From Modestobacter sp. VKM Ac-2977 (GTDB lineage: Bacteria; Actinomycetota; Actinomycetes; Mycobacteriales; Geodermatophilaceae): a stretch of 64,000 bases of DNA. The notes under the pieces were generated by a model that saw only the letters and a list, made by a program, of their open reading frames with translations, did not search any database and was not told the origin of the DNA. Position numbers and translations under genes: made by a program. Positions 15,706 to 23,917 of the stretch are shown one piece after another (position 1 is the first letter of the stretch; each line of letters begins with the position of its first letter). The stretch spans positions 363,587 through 427,586 of the forward strand of contig NZ_JAPVBQ010000004.1 in assembly GCF_026968045.1 (NCBI RefSeq), written 5' to 3'.

Positions 15706-17510
15706 CAGCCGACGGTGTGGCAGCCGAGCTCCGGGTTGCCCGCCCGACCGTCGCGGTAGATCGCGTAGGCGCACACCCGGTGCTGTCCGGGCGGGAGCGC
15801 CGCGCTGACGGAGAAGCCGTGCGTCGGGCCACCCTCGGGGTAGACCGACTCGACGTCGGGGCGGGGGCCGCCCGCAGTCGTGGCGGTCACCCACCCCCCG
15901 TCGCTGTAGACGTGCACCTCGACCGTCGACCCGGGGCGCAGCGGGTCCATGGCCCAGCCGGACAACGCCACCAGCCCCCCCTGCGGGGTCGCCCAGTCGA
16001 GATGGCCGAGCATGGCCGCGGGGGCGTCCACCGTCGCGCACCCGAGTTGCGGGTTGACGCCGCCGGTCCCCGGCACGTTGATCGCGTACGCGCAGACCTC
16101 GTGCCGCCCCGGCGCCGGCAGCGGGACCAGGGTGGCGAACCCGTGCGCGGCCCCGGTCCCGGGGTACGCCGCGGCGACGTCAGGCCGGTCTCCCGCGGCG
16201 TTCGCCCCCGAGGCCAGCCGGCCGTCGACGTAGAGGTGGACGTCGGTGGGCGTCCCCGGCGCCTCGGGGTCCATGGTCCAGCCGTGCACCTGGACCGCGC
16301 GCAGGCCCTGCGGGTGCCCGGAGTCCAGGTTGCCCAGCGGACTGAGCCGCACGGTGAAGGTGCGGCAACCGAGTTCGGGGTTGTCGGTCCCCCTGCCCAC
16401 GTTGATGGCGTTGACGCAGAGCCGGTGCACGCCCTCCTCCACCCTGAGGTCGAGGGAGAACCCCCGGGCCGCCGAGTAACCGGGGAAGGCCGCAGGGATG
16501 TCGGGTCGGTCGAGCCCCGCGGAGGCCTGTCCGGCGAAGTTGCCGTCGAGGTAGACGTGGACGTCGAGCGGCCACGAGGGGCCGTCGCTGTCCGCTGCCC
16601 ACCCGCCGACCCGCACCACACCCGGGGAGACCTCGGTGGCCACCTCGAGGTTGCCGAACGGGTTGCGTGGGACGTCGCGTGACGGGACCACACCCCCCGG
16701 GAACAGCACCTGGACCACGCGGGTCAGCGTCTCGCCGAAGTACGCGTAGGACCTGGTCTGCGGCCCCTGCGAGAGGACGGCGACCAGGAACCTGTTGTCC
16801 GCACCGAGGATGCCGGTGGTGTGCAGCCGGCGCTTGCCCTCCTGACAGCACATCCAGCCCTGCTTGACGCCCCAGACCTGGCCGGGCAGAGCGCGCGGGA
16901 TGCCGAAGAACTGGTCGATGCCGTCGGCGCCGGTCGGGGTGGCCCGGCGCATCAGCGAGACGAGGTGGTCGCGGTCAGCGGGCTGGAGCCCACCGTCCAG
17001 CACGCCCGCGTAGAACTTCACGATGTCGTGCGCGGTGATCTGGAACATGCCCCAGTAACCTGCCGACGGCGGGTCACCGATCTCGGTCAGCCCGTACTTG
17101 GCGGTCACCGCGTGGACCATGCCGAGTCCGCCGAAGCGGCTGTAGAGGTTGGACATCGCGCCGTCGTCGGACCGGATGACCATGGCCTCCAGCAGGACCC
17201 GGTCGTCGTGGGTGAGGGTGATCGCCCCCCGCCGGCTGCGGTCGAGCAGGCTCTCGGCGACGAAGACCTTGAGTATGGAGGCCGACCGCATCCGCGTGTG
17301 GGCCGCCCCGTTCACCGACCACTGACCGGTCTCCCGGTCCAGCACCGCGATCCCGACCTCTTCCCCGCGCGCCTGCGTGTAGGCGGTGGCCTCGGCGACC
17401 GCCCCGTGCATCTCCGCCCGGGCGGGTGTGGCGGTCGCGCCGGCGAGCAGGACGACGGCCGCGAGGACGACGAGGAGCGTGGCGCCCCAGCGACGGGCGG
17501 TCCCGCTCAC
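15705..17510 (-). CDS. Secreted class A beta-lactamase-like serine hydrolase with three C-terminal surface modules
   Basis: The 601-residue protein starts with a signal peptide (about 1-32, ending ATPARA). Residues 35-275 have a class A beta-lactamase/DD-peptidase fold: Ser78-x-x-Lys81 (SILK), then SDD at 114-116 in place of SDN, and KQG at 216-218 in place of KTG, followed by an unusual CC pair. Three ~105-residue modules follow from about residue 285, each with GWxxDP, DVHVY, RPDV, HGF and a VCxYAIN...NPxLGC cysteine pair. The altered motifs suggest a peptidoglycan peptide hydrolase or binder rather than a drug-resistance enzyme. GTG at 17510 overlaps the lipoprotein stop (GTGA), so the two are coupled. 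Confidence 0.8.
   Translation of the reverse strand: MSGTARRWGATLLVVLAAVVLLAGATATPARAEMHGAVAEATAYTQARGEEVGIAVLDRETGQWSVNGAAHTRMRSASILKVFVAESLLDRSRRGAITLTHDDRVLLEAMVIRSDDGAMSNLYSRFGGLGMVHAVTAKYGLTEIGDPPSAGYWGMFQITAHDIVKFYAGVLDGGLQPADRDHLVSLMRRATPTGADGIDQFFGIPRALPGQVWGVKQGWMCCQEGKRRLHTTGILGADNRFLVAVLSQGPQTRSYAYFGETLTRVVQVLFPGGVVPSRDVPRNPFGNLEVATEVSPGVVRVGGWAADSDGPSWPLDVHVYLDGNFAGQASAGLDRPDIPAAFPGYSAARGFSLDLRVEEGVHRLCVNAINVGRGTDNPELGCRTFTVRLSPLGNLDSGHPQGLRAVQVHGWTMDPEAPGTPTDVHLYVDGRLASGANAAGDRPDVAAAYPGTGAAHGFATLVPLPAPGRHEVCAYAINVPGTGGVNPQLGCATVDAPAAMLGHLDWATPQGGLVALSGWAMDPLRPGSTVEVHVYSDGGWVTATTAGGPRPDVESVYPEGGPTHGFSVSAALPPGQHRVCAYAIYRDGRAGNPELGCHTVG
15708..16658 (-). repeat. Three tandem copies of the GW-DP/Cys module
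   Basis: The three units begin with PFGNLE, PLGNLD and MLGHLD. Each has the order GW(A/T)xD, DVHVY, RPD(V/I), HGF or RGF, and two cysteines about 18-20 residues apart ending in LGC. They lie C-terminal to the serine hydrolase. Confidence 0.85.
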
Positions 17511-18064
17511 GCGCAGGTCCCGCTGAGCGTGAGGGACCCGGAGGGCTCGGTCGTGCCCCCGGTGTAGAGCCCGGCGGTCAGCTCGAGGTCCCCGCTCACC
17601 TCGAGGTCCACGTCGTGGAGCGTCTGCTCGACGTCGATCCCCGGGGCGGCCAGCCGCGAGGCGCCGCCGTCCGGGCCGAAGGACACCGTCAGCTGCGAGC
17701 CGTCGGAGAGCACCAGCTCGAAGCCCCGACCGTCAGGGGTCTGCGTGCACCGGCCCTGCACCGGCTCGGCGAAGGCGGTCAGACCCGACACCGCGAGGTC
17801 CACGGTGCCACGGAACGTCCCCACCGTCAGCCCGTTCAACTGGGTCAGCAGGGTCGGGGCAGCGGGGTCCGGCGGGGGCGGCGACAGCGCCTCGTCCCCG
17901 GGCAGGTCGCTCTCGAGCAGAGCGGCCGCCCTGCTCGACTCGGCCGCGCCCTCGGCGGCCGTCGAGCTCTCGCCGCTTGCCGAGGCGTCCGACTCCCCCG
18001 TCGTGCACGCGACCAGACAGAGGAGAGGGACGGTCGCAGAGACGACACGACCGGCGATTCGCAT
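17507..18064 (-). CDS. Small lipoprotein coupled to the repeat-bearing hydrolase
   Basis: The 185-residue product has a lipoprotein signal: basic MRIAGRVV, a hydrophobic core and the lipobox LVAC, so the mature protein begins with a lipidated Cys. A Ser/Glu/Ala-rich linker of about 45 residues follows, then a beta-rich domain with two further cysteines (GRCTQ and SGTCA at the end). No known family was recognised. ATG at 18064 and ATG at 18073 are both possible; the first gives the classic signal. Its stop overlaps the start of the hydrolase gene, so they are made together; a partner or substrate-presenting role at the membrane is inference. Confidence 0.7.
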   Translation of the reverse strand: MRIAGRVVSATVPLLCLVACTTGESDASASGESSTAAEGAAESSRAAALLESDLPGDEALSPPPPDPAAPTLLTQLNGLTVGTFRGTVDLAVSGLTAFAEPVQGRCTQTPDGRGFELVLSDGSQLTVSFGPDGGASRLAAPGIDVEQTLHDVDLEVSGDLELTAGLYTGGTTEPSGSLTLSGTCA

Positions 18065-18143
18065 GCTTTCCATGACCACACATGTGCGGAGAGTTGTCCA
18101 GCCGTCGCGCCTGCCCTGCACCAGCTGCCCCATGGGCCGCCGA

Positions 18144-19250
18144 TCAGTCGCGCAGCAGCTCCGCGTAGAGGTCCCAGAGCCGGCCGGCGACGGCGCTCCA
18201 GGTGAACTCCGACGCTCGCGTCCGCCCTGCCGAGCGCAGAGCGGCCAGCGCCGCGGCGTCGCCGACCAGCTCGTCCAGCGCGCGAGCCAGCGCGGTCGGG
18301 TCGCCGATCGGCGTGACCCGGGTGGCGTCGCCGCCGACCTCCACCAGCGCGGGGTCGTCGGAGGTCACGACGGGCACCCCCGCCGCCATCGCCTCGACGA
18401 CCGGCAGGCCGAAGCCCTCCGCACGACTGGGCACCACGGCCACCAGCGCCCCGGACAGGACGGCGGCGAGGTCCTCGTCGGAGAGGCCGCCGAGCGGCAG
18501 CACGCTGCCGTCGGGCAGCCCCAGGTCACGGGCCATGTCGACCGGTTCGACACCGCCCCAGCCGGTCCGGCCGACGACGGCGAGCGGTGGCAGCCGGCCG
18601 GGCCGCTCGGCCAGCGCCCGCAGCAGCACGTCCAGCCCCTTGCGCGGCTCCAGCGTGGCCACCGAGACCAGGTGCCCGCCGGTCAGCCCCAGCCGCGCCA
18701 GCCGCGCATCCGCGTCCGCGGGACGAGCGAGCCGGGCGGTGACCCCGGCGCCGGCGACCACGACCGGCGCCCGCAACCGGAGGTGGCGGGACAGCTCGCG
18801 GGCCACCGCAGCCGTGGGGACGACGACGGCGTCCGCCTCGACGGCGGCCCGGGCAGCCATCGCCCGGTGCCAGCGGACCCCGCGTGGAGTGAGCGTCTCC
18901 GGGTGGGTCCAGGGGACCGCGTCGTGGATCGTCACGACCAGCTGCGCGCGGCGTCCTCGGCGGGGGGTGAGCAGCGTGGTGGCGTGGACCAGGTCCGCTC
19001 CCCGGGGGTGCAGCGGCAGGCCTGCCTCCCAGGCGGCGGCGAGCGGGCGGGCCGGGAGAGCCAGGCGACGGGGACCCCGGACGCCCGCGACGCGGGCCGC
19101 GGAGACGTCCCGGTGCCACGCCGTCCAGCTGGTCACCCGGCTGCCGGTCGGCGCGCCCGCGGCCAGCGCGGCCGCCACCTCGGTGGCATAGCGCCCGGTC
19201 CCGCCGGGGACCCGGGCGAGTGCCTGCTCGGCGACGACCGCGATGTCCAC
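18144..19250 (-). CDS. Glycosyltransferase family 4
   Basis: This 368-residue GT-B protein starts MDIAVVAEQALARVPGGTGRY and has the HDAVPWTHPETLTPRG stretch, VATLEPRKGLDVLLRAL and the EGFGLPVVEAMAAGVPV donor-binding motif. These place it with actinobacterial GT4 enzymes similar to mannosyl- or rhamnosyltransferases of cell-surface glycans. GTG at 19250 is supported by a TAGGCT box seven bases upstream. It is divergent from the GT2 gene at 19297, and 79 bases upstream of the lipoprotein start on the same strand. Confidence 0.87.
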   Translation of the reverse strand: MDIAVVAEQALARVPGGTGRYATEVAAALAAGAPTGSRVTSWTAWHRDVSAARVAGVRGPRRLALPARPLAAAWEAGLPLHPRGADLVHATTLLTPRRGRRAQLVVTIHDAVPWTHPETLTPRGVRWHRAMAARAAVEADAVVVPTAAVARELSRHLRLRAPVVVAGAGVTARLARPADADARLARLGLTGGHLVSVATLEPRKGLDVLLRALAERPGRLPPLAVVGRTGWGGVEPVDMARDLGLPDGSVLPLGGLSDEDLAAVLSGALVAVVPSRAEGFGLPVVEAMAAGVPVVTSDDPALVEVGGDATRVTPIGDPTALARALDELVGDAAALAALRSAGRTRASEFTWSAVAGRLWDLYAELLRD

Positions 19251-19263
19251 CCGGGCGAGCCTA
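19251..19263 (-). promoter_or_regulatory. Leaderless-type promoter, minus-strand GT4 gene
   Basis: TAGGCT (19258-19263, minus strand) is seven bases before the GTG at 19250. It shares a 46-base gap with the opposite promoter at 19283. Confidence 0.5.
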
Positions 19264-19282
19264 CGGAGCCCGCACGGGTGAC

Positions 19283-19296
19283 TACCGTCTCCGGGC
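19283..19296 (+). promoter_or_regulatory. Leaderless-type promoter, plus-strand GT2 gene
   Basis: TACCGT at 19283-19288 precedes the ATG at 19297 by eight bases with no ribosome site. Confidence 0.45.
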
Positions 19297-20304
19297 ATGG
19301 CCGCCGACCCCGGAGCTCCACCGGACAGCACCCCGCGCGTGACCGTCGTGGTGGTCAGCTGGGAGGGAGCCCACCTGCTGCCCCCGTGTCTGGACTCGCT
19401 GCGGGCGCAGACGCTCGGGCACCGGGTCGTCGTCGTCGACAACGCCTCGACGGACGGGACGGCCGAGCTGCTGGCCGGCCGGCCGGAGGTCGGCGTGGTG
19501 ACCACCGCCCGCAACGAGGGCTTCGCCGGGGGCGTGCAACGCGGCATCGACGCCGTCGACACCGAGTTCGTCGCGCTGCTGAACAACGACGCAGTGGCCG
19601 ACCCGGCGTGGCTCGCCGAACTGGTCCGCGCCGCCGACGCCCATCCCGAGGCCGCGGCCGTCACCTCGCTGATGCTCCTCGCCGAACGGGAGCCACCCGA
19701 GGTGAACAACGCCGGCGTCGTCCTGCTCGACACCTGGTACGGCGCCGACCGCGGTCTGGGCGAGTCCCCCACGGCCGTGGCCGAGCCGACGGAGGTGTTC
19801 GGGTTCAGCGGCGGGGCGGCCCTGCTGCGCACCGAGGCGGTGCGGGCGGTCGGCGGTTTCGCCACCGAGTTCTTCCTCTACTACGAGGACACCGAACTGT
19901 CGTGGCGGTTGCGCGACGCGGGGTGGACGATCCGGGTGCAGCCCACGGCAGTCGTCGTCCACGCGCACTCGGCCACCGTCGACCAGCGGTCCCGCTCGTT
20001 CGCGTACCACAACGAGCGCAACCGACTGTGGATGCTGATGCGGCGGGCACCGGCTCCCGTCGCTCTGCGGGCCGGCCTGCGGTTCGCGCTGACCACCGCA
20101 TCGCTCACGCTGCGGCCGGCACCACCGGTCAACGGGGTCGTGCCCTGGAACCTGCGTCCGGGCCTCCGCGTCACCGTCGCGCGCGACGTGCTGCGCTACC
20201 TGCCGGCGGCGCTGCGCAGCCGGCGGCGCGAGCGCGCCGGGCTCCATCAGGCCGGGTCACCGGTGCGTCCCGTGGCGCCGGTGGGTCGTGAGCGACGCGC
20301 GTGA
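19297..20304 (+). CDS. Glycosyltransferase family 2
   Basis: The 335-residue enzyme is a GT-A fold transferase: TVVVVSWEGAHLLPPCLDSL, VDNASTDGTAELL, ARNEGFAGGVQRG, and VALLNNDAVADP with the metal-binding acidic pair. FGFSGGAALLRTEAV and FLYYEDTELSWRLRDAGW follow, as in rhamnosyl- and galactofuranosyl-type GT2 enzymes. A C-terminal ~90 residues rich in Arg and hydrophobic residues may associate with the membrane. It precedes the ABC exporter genes by 241 bases in the same direction. Confidence 0.88.
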   Translation: MAADPGAPPDSTPRVTVVVVSWEGAHLLPPCLDSLRAQTLGHRVVVVDNASTDGTAELLAGRPEVGVVTTARNEGFAGGVQRGIDAVDTEFVALLNNDAVADPAWLAELVRAADAHPEAAAVTSLMLLAEREPPEVNNAGVVLLDTWYGADRGLGESPTAVAEPTEVFGFSGGAALLRTEAVRAVGGFATEFFLYYEDTELSWRLRDAGWTIRVQPTAVVVHAHSATVDQRSRSFAYHNERNRLWMLMRRAPAPVALRAGLRFALTTASLTLRPAPPVNGVVPWNLRPGLRVTVARDVLRYLPAALRSRRRERAGLHQAGSPVRPVAPVGRERRA

Positions 20305-20545
20305 CAGCGCGCTCCCGCGCGTCCGGTCGTTCCCCGGGCGTCCCGGCCAGCCGGTGTTAGCGTTGTGCGCTGGCAACCGAGCCTCCGGTCCGGGCCGATG
20401 ACGAGCGTCCACACGTGACGCGTTCCCGTGGGTGCACGTCGCTCCGCGGGGTGGGACAGTCCGCGCACGAGAGCCGCACGGACGTGACGATCGCCGGGGT
20501 CTCCGAAGACCGGCCTTCGACGAGAAGACAGGTGGAACTCGAGGA
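20305..20545 (+). promoter_or_regulatory. Leader region upstream of the exporter operon
   Basis: This gap has a TAGCGT box at 20358-20363, about 180 bases before the ATG of the permease gene, so the operon may have a long untranslated leader. The leader is rich in short inverted sequences, but I see no recognisable riboswitch. The bases just before the ATG (GGTGG, then GAGGA touching the ATG) give only a weak ribosome site. Confidence 0.3.
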
Positions 20546-21358
20546 ATGACCCAGTCCCTGCGGGATGTGTGGCAGTACCGCGGACTGATCGGCAACTTCG
20601 CCAACCGCGAGATCAAGGGCAAGTACAAGGGCAGTCTGCTCGGGTCTGCCTGGTCGCTGATCAATCCCCTGGCCACCCTGGCGACCTACAGCCTGGTGTT
20701 CGGTTTCATCCTCCGCTTCCCCACCCCGGTGGCCGGGAACGGCTCGCTGACCAACTTCCCGATCTACCTGTTCACGGCCCTGGTCGTGTGGAACTTCTTC
20801 CACGCCGTGACCACCGGCGGCATGGGCTCCCTGGTCGGGGCCGGCCCACTGCTGCGCAAGATCCACTTCCCGCCGTTCGCCCCGGTCATCGGGTCGGCGC
20901 TGGCCGTGCTGAACCAGACGGCGATCGAGTTCGGCCTGTTGTTCATCGTCTACGTCCTCGTGTGGAACATCGGCTGGACGTTCCTGATGGTGCCCGTGCT
21001 GCTGTTCATGCTGGCCGCCTTCGCACTCGGGCTCGGCATGGTCCTGGCGATCGTCAACGCCCGGTTCCGGGACGTCGCCTACATCGTCACGGTGCTGCTC
21101 GGGCTGCTGTTCTACGCCTCCCCGATCATCTACCCGATCTCCCTGGTGACGGACCAGTACGACGCGCACCCGTGGCTGCGGGCGTACGAGTACAACCCCA
21201 TCACCTCCTACGTCGAGGCCTTCCGCGACGTGCTGTGGGACCTCGAGTTCCCCGGCTGGGGACGGCTCGCCTACCTGGCTGTGGTGAGCTTCGTGATGCT
21301 GGTCGTCGGGTGGACCTTCTTCCAGCGCCGGGCTGCTGACGTGAGCGAGGACCTGTGA
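20546..21358 (+). CDS. wzm: Polysaccharide ABC exporter, permease subunit
   Basis: The 270-residue ABC-2 type permease has six membrane helices. Its N-terminal amphipathic segment, NREIKGKYKGSLLGSAWSLINPLAT, is the hallmark of Wzm/TagG permeases, and the YNPITSYVEAFRD stretch between helices 5 and 6 is also typical. ATG at 20546 was chosen because it gives the standard cytoplasmic N terminus; residues upstream in the open frame do not resemble the family. The stop overlaps the GTG of the ATPase gene. Together they should export an undecaprenyl-linked glycan across the membrane. Confidence 0.93.
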   Translation: MTQSLRDVWQYRGLIGNFANREIKGKYKGSLLGSAWSLINPLATLATYSLVFGFILRFPTPVAGNGSLTNFPIYLFTALVVWNFFHAVTTGGMGSLVGAGPLLRKIHFPPFAPVIGSALAVLNQTAIEFGLLFIVYVLVWNIGWTFLMVPVLLFMLAAFALGLGMVLAIVNARFRDVAYIVTVLLGLLFYASPIIYPISLVTDQYDAHPWLRAYEYNPITSYVEAFRDVLWDLEFPGWGRLAYLAVVSFVMLVVGWTFFQRRAADVSEDL

Positions 21359-22698
21359 CCACCTACCGTTCCGACGAGGTCGCCGAACAGGTGACCACCG
21401 CCGCCGAACCCGACGTGGCGATCTCCGTCCGCGACGTCACCAAGAAGTTCCGCCTGCACAACGACCGCAAGACCAACCTCAAGGAGTTGTTCAGCGGTCG
21501 CGAGCGCCACCCGCGCTCCGAGGAGTTCTGGGCGCTCAAGGGGGTCACGCTCGACATCCCCCGTGGGAAGACGTACGGGTTGATCGGCCACAACGGCTCC
21601 GGCAAGTCGACGCTGCTCAAGCTGGTCGCGGGGATCCACCGCCCGTCGTCGGGGAGCATCACCGCGAACGGGCGGGTCTCGGCGATGCTGGAGCTGGGCG
21701 CCGGGTTCCACCCCGAGATGTCCGGCCGGGACAACATCTACCTCAACGGCTCGATCCTCGGCATGACCCGCAAGCAGATCGATGCCGCGATGGACCGCAT
21801 CATCGAGTTCAGCGGTCTCGAGGAGTTCATCGACACCCCCGTCAAGGTCTACTCCTCGGGCATGTACGTCCGGCTCGGGTTCGCCATCGCGGTGAACCTG
21901 GAGCCGGAGATCCTCATCATCGACGAGGTCATCGCCGTCGGGGACGAGGCCTTCCAGCGGCGCTGCTTCGACCACCTGTACGAGCTGCGCCGCAAGGGCG
22001 TCACCATCGTCCTCGTGACCCACTCGCTCGGTCTCGTCGCCGACCTCTGTGACGAGGCGGCCTGGCTGGACGGCGGGAACCTGCGCCGGGTCGGACCGGC
22101 GCGTGAGGTCGTCGACGACTACCTCGCCGCGGTCAACGAGCGTGAGGCCGCGGCGGCAGCCAAGGCCGAGGCCGCCGCCCGGGCCGAGGCCGCGGCCACC
22201 GGCGCGCCGACGGTTGCCGAGCCCACGGCCGAGATGGAGGGCAGCACGCCCCGGCGTGGCTCCGGCGAGATCCGGGTGACCGGCGTCGAGTACCTGGACT
22301 CCGAGGGCGTGGAGCGCCCGTTCCTCAGCACGGGTCACCCGGGCACCGTCCGGGTGAGCTACGAGGCCGCCGTCGACCTCCCTGAGGTCACCTTCGGCCT
22401 GGCGTTCGTCCACGAGTCCGGTGTGCAGGCCGCCGGACCCAACTCGGGGTACGGGCCGGACACCCTGGCGATCCCGGCCGGCCGCGGGGCCGTCGACTTC
22501 GCCGTGGACGCCGTCGCCCTGCAGCCGGGCGAGTTCCTGCTCAGCGTGGCGATCGTCGACCGGGGACACACCTACGACCACCTCGATCGGGCGTTCGTGT
22601 TGAAGGTGCGCGCGGAGGAGGCGGTGACGGAACCGGGACTGGTGCGCATGCCCGGTCGGTGGACCCTCAACGTCGCCGCGCCGACGGTCGAGCACTGA
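21355..22698 (+). CDS. wzt: Polysaccharide ABC exporter ATPase with C-terminal carbohydrate-binding domain
   Basis: The 447-residue protein has an ATPase domain of about 250 residues with Walker A GHNGSGKST, signature YSSGMYVRLGF and Walker B ILIIDEV. An Ala/Glu/Lys-rich linker (about 262-285) leads to a ~150-residue beta-rich C-terminal domain (EIRVTGVEYLDSEG to RWTLNVAAP). Such extensions in Wzt proteins of E. coli O8/O9a-type and other systems bind the modified non-reducing end of the glycan. Their presence usually goes with export of a finished chain. Its stop overlaps the methyltransferase ATG (TGATG). Confidence 0.92.
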   Translation: MTTYRSDEVAEQVTTAAEPDVAISVRDVTKKFRLHNDRKTNLKELFSGRERHPRSEEFWALKGVTLDIPRGKTYGLIGHNGSGKSTLLKLVAGIHRPSSGSITANGRVSAMLELGAGFHPEMSGRDNIYLNGSILGMTRKQIDAAMDRIIEFSGLEEFIDTPVKVYSSGMYVRLGFAIAVNLEPEILIIDEVIAVGDEAFQRRCFDHLYELRRKGVTIVLVTHSLGLVADLCDEAAWLDGGNLRRVGPAREVVDDYLAAVNEREAAAAAKAEAAARAEAAATGAPTVAEPTAEMEGSTPRRGSGEIRVTGVEYLDSEGVERPFLSTGHPGTVRVSYEAAVDLPEVTFGLAFVHESGVQAAGPNSGYGPDTLAIPAGRGAVDFAVDAVALQPGEFLLSVAIVDRGHTYDHLDRAFVLKVRAEEAVTEPGLVRMPGRWTLNVAAPTVEH

Positions 22699-23906
22699 TG
22701 ATCGACGAAGCCACGCTCAAGGAGCTCCTGCTCGCCCTCGCCCGGGGGTCGCACGACGACGTCGAGCGCGCGATCACCAACAGCGAGGCGCTCGACGACG
22801 ACGACCGTTCGCTCATCCGGACGGCCCTGGACACCGCGGACTCCTCCGCGGGCATGGCGCGCGCCCTGGGTGACGCCATCCGCGGTGCCGGTGAGATCGA
22901 CTTCCTCGCCAACGAGTGCTATCGCGCCGCCTTCTACCTCGGCGACGGCCTACCGGACCTGCGCGGGAACACCCTGTTCGAGTTCTTCTCGACCAGGCGC
23001 ACCGGCCGGGTCCTGGACAAGTGGGTCCACTACTTCCCCGTCTACACCGAGCACTTCGAGCGGTTCCGGGGCCGGGACGTGCGGATCCTGGAGATCGGCG
23101 TCTACCGCGGCGGCTCGCTGGACATGTGGCGCTGGTACTTCGGTCCCCAGGCGACGATCGTCGGGGTCGACATCGACGAGCGTGCCCGCGAGGTCTCCGC
23201 CCCGGACCACGTCGTCGAGATCGGCGACCAGACCGACCCGGAGTTCCTCCGCTCGCTGTCCGAGAAGTACGGCCCCTTCGACATCGTCATCGACGACGGC
23301 GGCCACGAGATGCAGCAGCAGATCATCACCGCCGAGACGATGTTCCCGCTGCTCGCCGACGGCGGTGTGCTGCTCACCGAGGACTGCCACACCTCGTACT
23401 GGGATGCCTACCAGGGCGGCACCGGGCGCCCTGGCACGTTCATCGAGTGGTGCAAGGCCAAGGTCGACGACATCAACGGCTACCACCGGGCAGGGCCGGT
23501 CGACCGGGTCTGGACCGACATGGTGGCCGGCCTGTCCTTCTACGACTCGATCGTCGTGCTCCGGAAGGAGCGGCGGTTCGCTCCCTTCGCCGAGCAGGTC
23601 GGCCACGCCGAGTTCCTGCTGCTCCCCCGGTTCACCGCCCAGCACCTCACCGAACTGGTGGCCGGCCGGGACGCGGCCGTCGCCCAGCGCGACGCGCTGA
23701 GCCGCCAGCAGGCACAGGAGCGGCAGGAGGTCGCGGCCGAGCGTGCCCAGCTGCAGGCCGAGCTGGCAGCCGTGCAGGACGAGCTGGCGACGCTCCGGGC
23801 AGCGGCCGAGCAGGCCGACGCCACGGACACCGCGCAGGTGGTGCGTGACCTGACGCGGGCGGCGGCCACCCGGATCACCGGCCTCCGTCGCGGCCCGCAG
23901 GACTGA
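22698..23906 (+). CDS. SAM-dependent sugar methyltransferase-like protein with C-terminal coiled coil
   Basis: The 402-residue product has an N-terminal helical region (1-110), then a class I methyltransferase core: ILEIGVYRGGSLDMWRWYF (SAM motif I), VGVDID, and IDDGGHEMQQQ. These resemble the MycE/TylE-like sugar O-methyltransferases that use a metal. From about residue 325 to 390 the protein is a heptad-rich coiled coil (RQQAQERQEVAAERAQLQAE). It is the third gene of the Wzm-Wzt unit, overlapping by one base. A methyltransferase plus coiled coil beside a Wzt with a binding domain recalls WbdD, which caps and measures O antigen; no kinase domain is seen here. Confidence 0.8.
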   Translation: MIDEATLKELLLALARGSHDDVERAITNSEALDDDDRSLIRTALDTADSSAGMARALGDAIRGAGEIDFLANECYRAAFYLGDGLPDLRGNTLFEFFSTRRTGRVLDKWVHYFPVYTEHFERFRGRDVRILEIGVYRGGSLDMWRWYFGPQATIVGVDIDERAREVSAPDHVVEIGDQTDPEFLRSLSEKYGPFDIVIDDGGHEMQQQIITAETMFPLLADGGVLLTEDCHTSYWDAYQGGTGRPGTFIEWCKAKVDDINGYHRAGPVDRVWTDMVAGLSFYDSIVVLRKERRFAPFAEQVGHAEFLLLPRFTAQHLTELVAGRDAAVAQRDALSRQQAQERQEVAAERAQLQAELAAVQDELATLRAAAEQADATDTAQVVRDLTRAAATRITGLRRGPQD

Positions 23907-23917
23907 GCCCGCGCGGC

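Noticed and set aside
15705..17510. Reading the class A-like hydrolase as an antibiotic-resistance beta-lactamase
   Set aside because: SDN and KTG motifs are altered and wall-type modules are attached; a peptidoglycan role fits better.
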